Shown here: piece by piece, positions 44,380 to 53,999 of the stretch | Layout of the letters: each line of letters begins with the position of its first letter | How positions within the stretch are numbered: the first letter of the stretch is position 1 | From: Asparagopsis taxiformis | Taxonomy: Eukaryota > Rhodophyta > Florideophyceae > Bonnemaisoniales > Bonnemaisoniaceae | Assembly: GCA_030407315.1 (NCBI GenBank) | Contig: JALQPE010000776.1 | Location: 1-64,000, forward strand | Length of the DNA: 64,000 nucleotides | Reading direction: 5' to 3' | Made by a program: the position numbers and the translations under genes | Notes under the pieces: model-generated | What the model was told of the DNA's origin: nothing | Seen by the model: only the letters and a program-made list of their open reading frames with translations | Databases searched by the model: none

Positions 44380-44660
44380 GTGATGGATGCGGACATCCAT
44401 GTCGAGCACGGCGGCAGAAATTTCTGGGGTCGAAATTTTTGAATTTCTGAACCGGCGCCCGTCCTAGGTGGACATAGACATGGCGGAAGTCCATCCCGAG
44501 GGGGACATCCGTGGTACTAGAAACAGTGAATGTCGCCCTAGTAATACTAGACGTACTAGACCTCATGGACGTCCGGTTCTAGGCGGACATCCAAAAATAC
44601 TGGAGAACATGGACGTCCGCCTAGTAATACTAGGTGTACTAGAGGTTGTGGACGTCCGCG
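44380..44660. repeat. GGACGTCC / CTAGTAATACTAG inverted-repeat cluster
   Basis: Several copies of TGGACGTCCG and GGACATCC alternate with CTAGTAATACTAG. Together they make overlapping inverted repeats, clearest at 44560-44660. The cluster begins where the family-B gene B3 breaks off and shares the GGACGTCC word with 42590-43045. Confidence 0.65.
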
Positions 44661-45370
44661 TCCATTTCCGAGAACACAGACGGAAGTTCTGAAAACTGTT
44701 CAAGCGAGCAATCTGCTCTTGCCGTCACATAGTCTTGCACCAAGGAGCTCACTTCCCGGCCTGTTTCAGACTTCGTGATTTTGGAGGACAGGGGTTTGTC
44801 CAGTTTTAAGCCAACTCTCTGGAACAGGTAGTCGCACACAATGTTTCCGAAGATGGGTCCAGTAGCGCTTGATGAACCGCGACAGTTGAGAATCTGCCTT
44901 TCGAGGTAGGATACCTTTTGAAACAGCTTGGATATGTCCACATTGATATTAGGACCAGGAGGACTCTCATCGCAATCTAAGCGCGGCTTGGAATTGGATC
45001 GACTCAACATGTTTTGTTTGTAGTCTTTTTTATGGAAACAGTCTTCACCCGTAGACGAGATCGTCTGCTCCAGTGCTAGTTTCTCTTCAAAACTCCAACA
45101 TAGCATGTTTCCAGAGTCAATGTCCAGCAGCGAATTGTTCTTGAATAATTTTGCTGTAGAGACTGACTGGTCGAAACCGTGTTCAGATTGATATTGCAGC
45201 GTAACAAACAAGTTTCCAGTCAAACGATGTTCTCCGGACGCGTCCGGCTTGGCAGTACTCAAAACTTTGGCGCCCCACCAAACCTTTTTCTGTTTCCTTC
45301 CTCTCGTTCGTAAACTCCATTCTACTTCAATGACTGATCCTTCGGAGACAAAGTCTGTTGGGTCTTGCAT
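44639..45370 (-). pseudogene. Truncated family-B gene (B3)
   Basis: 243 residues from the ATG at 45370, about half the family length. The N-terminal segment is well conserved (VIEVEWSLR, then KKVWWGAKV, then EHGFDQS). The protein runs colinear with B1 to ADCSLEQF and stops shortly after, inside the GGACGTCC repeats, so the C-terminal domain is missing. It is divergent from the intact ParB-methyltransferase-SET gene at 46102. This is the same arrangement as B1 and its neighbour, with no C gene beside it. Confidence 0.7.
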
Positions 45371-46101
45371 AATGGGTATTCCCAGGAAAAGAATGGAAGA
45401 GGTATCGACTGAGGAAACAAGAAAGATGACGAAACTGTACAGCTTGTATCCGTGTGGAATGATAGAGAGAAAATTGGTAGGTTACTATTTTTATACTTGC
45501 ATAACTCGTAACGGTTATAAATTACTAACACCTGTCCCAAGCGACATGGGAGACCAACATCGTGATGATCATCTCTCTTGAACATTCATCACCATATAAT
45601 AAAGATCTTATTCCGAGCTGCTCGAAGCCATTACCAGTAGATTGGTTGTATTTTTCGCTGTGGCAATATAACGGAACCTAGACGTGTATGTATAAAGAGC
45701 CGCAGGGATCGAGAATGATGCAGTGAAATCAATGTGTATATTTATATACTGGTTGTAAGAACGAGTCTACAAGTTCGAACAGAAGATGAAGTCCTCTCAA
45801 GAGATTGGTTTTGAAATCTCCGATGGCAGATTTCAAACTCAATCTCTCGAGGGGACTTCAAATTCAAAACAAAAATGGAAATGTCCGTTGGCGAAATAAT
45901 TGTATTGAAAGGCCGCCGAAGAACCTAATTATTCCTCATTACGTACCCTACCTAGCCAAAGTATACCTGAAAATATTCAGGTTAACTCTTTAACTGTGCA
46001 TTTAAGGTTTATCAAGATTGTTGCCGAAGGTTTTTAACGGCAGGTAGGAGAGAAGATTGTTTTCTGCTGGTGGCTGATTGAGGTGAAGAATCTATTTCTC
46101 G
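45371..46101. promoter_or_regulatory. Divergent promoter region with 32-bp-arm inverted repeat
   Basis: This 731-bp region lies between B3 and the ParB-methyltransferase-SET gene. An inverted repeat has 32-bp arms at 45788-45819 and 45828-45859, 28 of 32 positions matching, with an 8-bp spacer. The arm begins GAAGTCC and ends TTTGAAATCT. It lies about 240 bp before the start codon and is a candidate operator or ParB site. Confidence 0.55.
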
Positions 46102-49100
46102 ATGGCCTCTGAGAAGAGAAATCCAGCGAGCACCTCTGGGCGTCCCCTTCATGGTGAGCGGCGCAATGGGCTATTGCACATCGACCCATTCAAGATCAAA
46201 AGATATGTCGAGATTCGAGAAATCGACTACAGGCACGTCGATGTTATTGCCGAGAGCATTCAGGTTTACGGCTACAATGACAACAACCCAATTACCGGTC
46301 GGATCATTGCCGGTGAGGTAGAGGTGCTGGATGGTGCGCATCGTTCGAAAGCTGTAATCAAGCTCATAGAGAACGGTGAGCTTCCGCGTGATTTCACTGT
46401 TCCTATGATTGAAGAAGAAGTCGACATATCTCCGATTACAAGTGCTGCTTTCCTTCTAGATAGTGTGAAAGCATCAAACGCGAACGATATGGCATCCAGG
46501 CAGAAGAGGATGACTTTCATTGAGTACCTGAATCTTACTTTGGATCTTAGAGATGGGTACTGGGAGCGAAACGCAGGTGAAAAACAAGGAAGCTCAAGCA
46601 TGGTTACAATTCGCGACGTGAATATGCCATCCATTAGGCGATGGCTCGCCGTGGGATCTCAGTGCGAAGATTTGGCAGAAACTGTGCTGAGGCAGCCACA
46701 GTACGAGAGTTGCTTGTCAATTCTTCGTGTGCTTCGCCCCTACAGTCGCATAGAAGAACCCAATCCCAAAATGGTTCGCTGTCTGTGGCAGTTGTTCTGT
46801 ATTGTATGGGGAAGGCCGGTGGAAGTTCAGAACAATTTTGCGATGAAGGAGTTTCCCACATCTCTCGAGAAAAGAGCATCAGTCGGCGAGCAGTTGTTTG
46901 GGATGTCTACAAGTGGTGAAATTGCTTCTCCATTGTGTCGCGAAGTCCTCACCTGTGAGTATTTTCGTTCTGGAAGAAGTGCACAGGGTAGAACATTAAC
47001 AGAAGAAGACAAAGTATTTGGAAGGCTGATGTTTATGATTTCATTTGTGCACATTGCCCTCACTAGACGCAGAAATGCACCCATTCGCCGGGGTAGGAAG
47101 CGTCGTAGAACTGGGAGGGATACAGAGACTTCTACATTCGCCCCTTTCCAGCGCACAAGAGCAAACGGAGAGTCTGTGGGTGTCGTTTTGGAAAGGGTCA
47201 TGTCTGCCTGGGATACAACAGCGATGATTCTGGGCTTCGAAAGCGCCTACATGATGTGTCGCCCATACATGGTTTTCGACTCTGAGAAATTCCAATTCAT
47301 CTGTCTTGCTAATCGTACTGACGGGTGGGCACATCCTGACCACTACTCAGATCTTCTGCTTCCGTCCCCGGTAGTGAAACTCCGCGAGAATGCAGGTTAT
47401 CCAGGCACTTTGGATATCTCTGTTGATGCAAGGTTGAGGTCTTTGACAGAAGCCGTACTAGTGTCTGTGTATGACTGTATGATAGGCATTGATGTATTCG
47501 GATCAAGTACGAACCAGATGGAAGGGCTGCGCACTAAATTTTTCCATCAGCCTGACCGGTTCGGATTGAACGCCTTCATCGAAGCAAGAATAGAACAATC
47601 CATCGCATTGGATGGTCACGAAAGACTCAAGGTATGGAAGAACTGGAACCGTGAAATGCGTGTGAAGCCAGTTGATGTCTGCGACTTGAAAATTCTCTAC
47701 GAGACTGAGCAGCGCAACGCAGCATCCAGATCTCTTTCTCGAGAAAGAGATCGTCTTGAGTCGAATGAATCAATGCAGCACAGCACTCGCCGTTTAGGTA
47801 CAGGAGGAAGGAAACCTACCAATGACTCTGGATCCCAGTATACATCCAGCATGGATGGGAGGGCTTCGTCCGCAATGGACACGGTTATGCAAGATGTTGC
47901 GGAGGATACACCGTCAGCGGAGGCAGTGGGTGAGGAAGAGGGGGTACCGGATCATATTGTGCAATTGAAAAAGGTCATGAAGAGATTTTGCGTGGCTTAC
48001 AACTGTACAGCCTCGAGGTTAGTGCACCAGGTTAACACTGATTCCATTGGCATGCTTTCAGGGAATACTATTGATGGACAAGCACAACTTGTGCTCACCG
48101 ATCCACCCTTCAACACGCGGAGGGAGAAAGGCAAGACCAATTCAGACTATGATGGCATCAATAGCGCACAAATGTTTCGTACTGGAAAGGACATTTCTCG
48201 AATGCTGCGCCCTGGAGGACATGCCCTGATATTTTCCAGTATCAAACAGTTGGTTGGGTGGGGAGAAGCTCTTCAAAATGCAGAAAGCGGGGAACAATCC
48301 ATGCGTACAGACGATGTTCCTCTCATTCTAAGCCGTCGTCCCTACGTATTCATCCAAAACCCAATGAACAAATCGTGTTCATTACACAACATTCACGAGT
48401 TTGTTGTGCACAGTTTCAAACGTGGGATGGGAGCTGCCGCGTTTGAAATGGTTGATTATTCTTTGCATAACCGTGACCTTTCACGACATCCAGGGTACGT
48501 GAACGCAATCGACAACTGCCCAAAGCTCGGACCTGGTGAGTCATTGAACTTCGAAGACAAAAGGCTACGTGCGGAGCAGAAGCCTCTGTCCATACTTCGA
48601 GAGCTTATTTCAAGGTTTTCAAAGCCAGGAGACATTTTGGTAGATCTATTCTCCGGAACGTATTCTACTGCAATAGCTTGCATGACAATGAGAGGTGGTC
48701 TGTATCGCAAGTTTATTGGATGTGAAAAAGACGCCACATGCCATGGATCAGCTCAGCCGTTGTTGCGGGATTGCTTTGTTAGGCAAGGTCGAGATGGAGT
48801 TTTTGGGGAGGCAACCAAAAATGACATATCGAGTATTCTCGCTAACAAAGAATGGAATTACTCGATAAGGAGCAATGTAGGAAGTGAAAGACTTCGACAT
48901 CGAAGTGATGCGCCTGATGGATTCCCGTCGGTATCTTCACTACCACTGCATATGTTGCGATTTGTCTCCTCTGTTGCGCGGGATCAAAGCATGCTCCGAA
49001 GACTTGCCGAAGTCCCAATGAATGAATGGGGCGTAGAAGATTTAGGCAAGGTTTTCTCCGTTGACCCTGAGATGATGCTTGCAGTACATGCCTCCTTTCA

Positions 49101-49611
49101 CAACGTTATTGTTGCTACATCGACAGTTCGAGAGGGAGGATTGGGGGTTTTTGCCGCAGAAGATTTAGAGAGGGGCTCTGTTGTTGGATGGTATAATGGG
49201 ACAATTTTATACGGGAAGATTGGGGAGAATGAACCGCAACGCAGTCGCTTGTACGGACCGGACGGGTTCGGTTGTACTGGTGAAAGATTCCAAAACTTCA
49301 ACATGGAGATGGAGACCAGTGTCATCGGAGAAGAAGCACCGGTCGACAAGATATATCTTGTACCAGCGGAATACAATGTCTGCAGCTACCTCAACGACAG
49401 TAGGACCATTGACGGAATGGAGAGAGTTGCAAATGTGCAACGCAGAAAAAATGCAGAGTTCCGAGTTCACAAAGACGTCAATCCTACTTGCGACTTCAAG
49501 TATGCAGTAGCAAAACCTGATCTCATCCTAGCGCAGGTTGTAGTAGATGTTCGAGCTGGGGAAGAGATATTCGTTGACTATGGATCGCGCTACTGGACTG
49601 CAGAGAAGTAG
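46102..49611 (+). CDS. ParB-like domain / DNA amino-methyltransferase / SET domain fusion
   Basis: 1169 residues, single open frame, ATG at 46102. Residues ~25-150 form a ParB/sulfiredoxin-fold domain with VEVLDGAHRSKAV (73-85), the nucleotide-binding signature of ParB. Residues 150-520 are an uncharacterised conserved region; 540-615 are a low-complexity linker. Methyltransferase motif IV TDPPF (666-670) precedes motif I DLFSGTYSTA (848-857). That circular order marks the beta class, as in CcrM-type enzymes, and DPPF favours N6-adenine over N4-cytosine. Residues ~1000-1165 are a SET domain: GWYNGT (1029-1034), CSYLNDSR (1094-1101), AGEEIFVDYGSRYW (1152-1165); SET enzymes methylate protein lysines. 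ParB-methyltransferase fusions are known in bacterial mobile elements; the added SET domain looks eukaryotic. Two damaged relatives lie at 1675-5133 and 33719-34568. Confidence 0.85.
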   Translation: MASEKRNPASTSGRPLHGERRNGLLHIDPFKIKRYVEIREIDYRHVDVIAESIQVYGYNDNNPITGRIIAGEVEVLDGAHRSKAVIKLIENGELPRDFTVPMIEEEVDISPITSAAFLLDSVKASNANDMASRQKRMTFIEYLNLTLDLRDGYWERNAGEKQGSSSMVTIRDVNMPSIRRWLAVGSQCEDLAETVLRQPQYESCLSILRVLRPYSRIEEPNPKMVRCLWQLFCIVWGRPVEVQNNFAMKEFPTSLEKRASVGEQLFGMSTSGEIASPLCREVLTCEYFRSGRSAQGRTLTEEDKVFGRLMFMISFVHIALTRRRNAPIRRGRKRRRTGRDTETSTFAPFQRTRANGESVGVVLERVMSAWDTTAMILGFESAYMMCRPYMVFDSEKFQFICLANRTDGWAHPDHYSDLLLPSPVVKLRENAGYPGTLDISVDARLRSLTEAVLVSVYDCMIGIDVFGSSTNQMEGLRTKFFHQPDRFGLNAFIEARIEQSIALDGHERLKVWKNWNREMRVKPVDVCDLKILYETEQRNAASRSLSRERDRLESNESMQHSTRRLGTGGRKPTNDSGSQYTSSMDGRASSAMDTVMQDVAEDTPSAEAVGEEEGVPDHIVQLKKVMKRFCVAYNCTASRLVHQVNTDSIGMLSGNTIDGQAQLVLTDPPFNTRREKGKTNSDYDGINSAQMFRTGKDISRMLRPGGHALIFSSIKQLVGWGEALQNAESGEQSMRTDDVPLILSRRPYVFIQNPMNKSCSLHNIHEFVVHSFKRGMGAAAFEMVDYSLHNRDLSRHPGYVNAIDNCPKLGPGESLNFEDKRLRAEQKPLSILRELISRFSKPGDILVDLFSGTYSTAIACMTMRGGLYRKFIGCEKDATCHGSAQPLLRDCFVRQGRDGVFGEATKNDISSILANKEWNYSIRSNVGSERLRHRSDAPDGFPSVSSLPLHMLRFVSSVARDQSMLRRLAEVPMNEWGVEDLGKVFSVDPEMMLAVHASFHNVIVATSTVREGGLGVFAAEDLERGSVVGWYNGTILYGKIGENEPQRSRLYGPDGFGCTGERFQNFNMEMETSVIGEEAPVDKIYLVPAEYNVCSYLNDSRTIDGMERVANVQRRKNAEFRVHKDVNPTCDFKYAVAKPDLILAQVVVDVRAGEEIFVDYGSRYWTAEK

Positions 49612-50187
49612 GACAGTTTAGGCGTCCAATTACAGATATCAAGAGTACCATCAGCAATAAAAAGTCTTGCATCTGAACTCGTACAACGTTGTAATACTAC
49701 AATCTACCTGAGCGATAATAACAGACTTTCATTTGCTGAGCGGTGCGAGTCAGCCCACGCCCAATGATAGTGCTGCACCTGGGCTTTGCCATGCCAAAAT
49801 AATACCCGGTATTATTTTGGGTGTGGCCAGCCCAAGTGCAGCCACGCTATTGGCTGCCAGGTTTGCATCTCAACTATAGTTAGTATACTAAATAGAACAA
49901 TCCAAGACCTTGGTTACTCGAGTGATGTGGAATTGTGGCAGTCTTGCAAAACTGTGCCATGCATGTAGGAAAGGAAAAGAGATGAGTCTGTACGATGTAG
50001 GGTGTAGAAGCTATGCTGGGTGAGAGGTAGAGGAACTCTAATAGTGCAGTAGACTGACCGTGCTAATATTTTCAAAGTCATGAATAGGAGTAGATTTAGT
50101 TGTGGTAAAGGAAGTATACTACCGAAGCTAGCTTAGGATTAGCAGATGCTGCCTGTAGAGGGAGAGGCAAAGCAGTATTCTTGCAGA
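49612..50187. repeat. Intergenic with ~96-bp palindrome (site P1)
   Basis: A 27-bp palindrome with arm CCAAAATAATACC spans 49794-49820. It sits inside a longer imperfect inverted repeat of about 49759-49855, with outer arms GCTGCACCTGGGCT and AGCCCAAGTGCAGC. It lies 150 bp after the methyltransferase gene and 330 bp from the 3' end of ParB-dioxygenase #2. The same palindrome recurs at sites P2, P3 and P4. The remainder is without visible features. Confidence 0.85.
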
Positions 50188-52970
50188 TTATCGCGCACTA
50201 GGTGCATCCCAGTAGTTGACTGTTTCGATAGCATCCGCCAATTCTTCTTCGTCACTTAAAAGGTAGAGATGAGAACGAACCGGAAGACCATATGTTAGGC
50301 GATTTTCCGCTGAACTACTGAATCCTTTGCCTCCATGGTAGAAGTCACCACGACCGATGAAGAGAGAATACGGTGGCACGTAGATGTCCATAACAGGCGT
50401 CTTGTACTTCTCAGCGTCTGCACGCGTCAAACAGATGTGGCTGAAATACGCTCCACGAAGCCAGAACCCATCAGCCGCGCTTGCCATCAGAAAGTACGAT
50501 CTTCCAGGTGGGAAATCGGAATCATTGATGACCACCGGTAGGTCTGTGTGCAAGTCTTGATCTGGAGCACCATCAGAGGTCAGCAAAAGACGTAAACCGG
50601 TTTTAGGAAAGGCCACAGGGTCATGAATTCCTAGGCCCAAGTACATTAGCTCGGCACAGATTGCTTTGCCGACCTCGAGAATCATCTTGTTCTTGAATTG
50701 ATGTTCATCCATCTGCTCGAGATCGTCGCAAATCTTCTTCCTTGAGATAGAGAACCTTCCCAAACGAGAGGCCTGTTGCTCTGCTGTTACCTCACCCTTG
50801 TTTCGAATCTGATGCCAGGGATCATTGGAAATGTCTTCAGCAGAGGAATGAACAGGTTTGAACTTCTGGGCGTAGAATGTAAACAGTTCATGTGCTGCAT
50901 TGCCCACAGTCGAAGAACGGAAGATACCACTGAGTACATGGGCACCCAAGAGATTAAGGGTTGACCTAGCTGTTGCAAAGAACTTCTCTGCACAGCAAGC
51001 TGGACCACTGCACGCTATACAATTCATATCGGCAGCAGCTGCACTCAAAATCTCCTGTCGAATTGTTTCGTACAGCTTGCTGTCGATATAGTACTTGACC
51101 CTAGAGTCTGACGGTATGGTGTTCGGGAGGATATCCATAATCCGTTCATCGACTACCCTGTCGGGGAGGGGATTTTCTTGCTCATCGCTGAACAATGGAA
51201 TCTCTTCCGTTGAACGTTTCACTTCGAGTCTTCTGCGCTTTGGAAGGGGCTCTTCGGACTCTTCTTCTACCTCCGACTCTGCCTGACTGTCGCCGCCAAC
51301 CCGTAGACTCTCCGTTCTCTGCCGTTTCGACCTGCGAAGTGTCTCGACTGGCTCATTCACCGCAAGCGGTGGTGCATTGTTGAGAGGGAGACGGAGGAGA
51401 ACAGATCTCAATTGCTTCTCAGAACCTGCCACAGTGGCATCAGGGGTTCCTTGAGCCTGCTCAACTGCAGGAACGGAAGTGGCAGGAGGAGGAGGGGTAG
51501 TAGGAGCAGAAGTAGAAGGAGTAGAAGGGGTAGAATGAGCACGAGGAGTAGGAGGGGTAGAAGGGGCAGGAGGAGTAGGACCAGAACGGGTAGAACGGGT
51601 TGAATGGGTAGAAGGCTCATCTGATTGGGGCGTAGATGGCTTCGGCGCATCTTCAGATGGCTGTTCATTGTGAACAATGACCCTTTGCTCTTCTTCCATG
51701 TCCACAACGCCCGTGGAAAACCGAAGCTGCTCATACATTTCATCGGAGACGAGAGCATGCTTCGTACCGCTGTTGTCGTCGGTATTGAAGTGCAGGAGGG
51801 TCTCCGCGATACTGTTCGCAATGACAGTCTCCTTTCCTGACCCAGTGTTCTTGAGCTCGGAGTAGAAATGCTCGAGCGGAGGCTCCATCATTTTATGAGC
51901 AGCAACCGGCTCAGACATCTTGAACACTTCAATTAAAACACGAACGAAAGGACTAACAAATCCTCTTGTCGTCCTGCTCAACTGGCGCAGATCTCTCATG
52001 CGAGTCCAGAGAGCTGTGATCAGCAAGATAAACCTTTGCTGATACTCCGAGCCGCGACGGAAGTCTGCCATGAAAACGAGATCCATGTTGCAGCCATACA
52101 TGTCTACGGACTGCTTGAAGACATCGTCGTTGATGTCACGGCCTTCTTTAACGGCCCTTTCCTGTTCCGCAGCGAGAATTTCCTTGGTGAACATGCTCGG
52201 TACGGAACTCCAGAACTCAAGCGCTTTGTTGTTCACAGTCCGGAAGCCTTTCGCAGCAGTCACGTGCTTGTTGATGGCTTGGTAGCCCAGTTTCGATATC
52301 GACAACTGGCTGTCCATGATGACCTGAATGCACTTCCGATTCGGTTCACCCAGCATGTCCTTGGTCGTGAGCAGTTGGACCACAGAACACACTCGGTCTG
52401 CCAAAGAAACAAGGGCAACATCATGTGTGAGTGTGTTTGCTTGAATGGACAGCCCGAGTACTTCAAAAGGTGTGAAGTACTCATCGGAGACTTCTTCTGT
52501 CCCTGGGCGCCTAATCAAAGCCACATCGATGTTCCTGAATGAAGCGGCATACGGATGTTGCCCTTCCGGGTCTTCACGAATGCACTTCTGGAGAGCCGCA
52601 ACGCGATGGCCACCATCGATGTAGAACGTTTGAAGGGTGGGGGTTGTGCTGCCTTCACTAGGAAGGAGCATTTTGCAGGCAAGGATTCGGGAGATTGAGG
52701 AGGTGAATCCTTCCCTCAGGAACTTCTCCTTCAGCTCAAGCACTCTCCCTTCCCTAATATGACGAGAGAATAGGGGGGGGGTCTGTGCAAATCCAAGGGA
52801 GACAGCCTGTGGTCAGCTTTGGGACAGTCTGACAACTGAACCTCGGCGGTGACAGAGTTATCGTGACCAGGGCTGCGAGAAGGGGCGCGAGAGCGAGCGG
52901 AGGCCCGACCGCGAGTCGAAGCGCGAGCAGGGGCGGGGGCAGAGGGTTTGGAGCGAGTGCGAGGAGCCAT
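50188..52970 (-). CDS. ParB-2OG/Fe(II) dioxygenase fusion #2 (one frameshift in a C9 run)
   Basis: An 851-codon frame lacks an ATG. Upstream, the frame from the ATG at 52970 (MAPRTRSKPSA) joins it if the nine-C run at about 52776-52784 is changed by one base, giving ~927 residues. The join restores LSPLDLHRPP, matching INPLDVAKPE of fusion #3. It may be a real mutation or a sequencing slip. ParB motif YIDGGHRVAAL follows about 40 residues after the join. A helical middle region is followed by a long P/S/T linker and basic KRRRLEVKR. The C-terminal oxygenase has HTD (about 120 residues from the end), a histidine in DFYHGG and the arginine of PVRSH, fitting HxD...H...R. It is flanked by palindromes P1 and P2/P3. 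Substrate unknown; a modified DNA base is plausible. Confidence 0.75.
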
Positions 52971-53999
52971 TGAAGGATGAGGGAAAGCAGGAATGGAGAG
53001 AAGCTTGATTGAGTGTACGACCCCAATAACGACGATACAGAGACGATTAAGATATATTTATTTCGCTACTGCAGCCTGATAAAGGATCAAACGTGAACAA
53101 TCCGTTTCAACTCTGATTTCAATTTTTTGTTTATTTCTAGACCACTTGACTCAGATCAAGAGTAATACTCAAAATTCAGTTAATTTATGCGGCCAAATAC
53201 AATCGCTATACGACGAGTTCATACTCAAAGTGGCTAAACAGGTACGAGTTGGTCATGGTGATTACCCCAAAACCACTCAAGTAATAACTACACAATGCTG
53301 AAGTCACATACTTCCCAGCATTTTGCACCAACTCGTGGAGCTGATGCGTACATACCAAATGCGTCTGTATTCAACATGAACCACGAATAAGTGGGCTTCG
53401 GCCAATGAGTGCACTGCACCTGGCTTGAGAAACTAGGAATAATACCCGGTATTATTTTGGCCTCCCAAAAGCCAGGTGCACCAACCCCATTGGCCGAGGT
53501 TGTCCAGACTACCACCGGCCAATGGGGTTGGTGCACCTGGTCTATACCGACCCAAAATAATACCGGGTATTATTTTGCCCTCCCGAAAGCCAGGTGCACC
53601 AACGCTATTGGTTGAGGTTATCCGTACTACACCCGGGCAATGGGGTTGGTGCACTTGGTCTACACCCACCCAACTTTATACCCAGCCAGACTCCTACTGT
53701 TCTCAGGAACTGAAAATTTTGCCGGGGATAGTAAATGATGTAATATAATACCAGGTTTTACTATCTGCTATCGATTCTTGCATCTACTGAAGAGGTTTAG
53801 AATTTGCAGCTCTTGTAGGTAGAGCTTTCTTTGGAGAATAGCTTGCTGCATGTGGTGTTTGTTACATTTGTGAAATTGATCTGACTATATAAAGAATCCA
53901 TGCAGTATCTCTTTTATCATGTTCTATTGGAATTTTGTTTATTACTCTACGGATTCATACCCAACTAAGGCTTCAACACGGCTGGACAGATGCCCTTCA
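52971..53999. repeat. Intergenic with two and a half ~96-bp palindromes (P2, P3)
   Basis: P2 (53401-53495) and P3 (53517-53611) share the AATAATACC/GGTATTATT centre of P1 and outer arms such as CCAGGTGCACCAACCCCATT. The spacing makes P2 and P3 themselves inverted relative to each other. A half copy is at 53635-53672. The cluster lies about 430 bp upstream of fusion #2 and about 390 bp beyond the end of fusion #3. I see nothing else in 53000-53390 or 53680-53990. Confidence 0.85.

Noticed and set aside
43398..44566. Long proline/serine-rich minus-strand frames
   Set aside because: They follow from the purine-rich plus strand; composition is too skewed and no motif is present.
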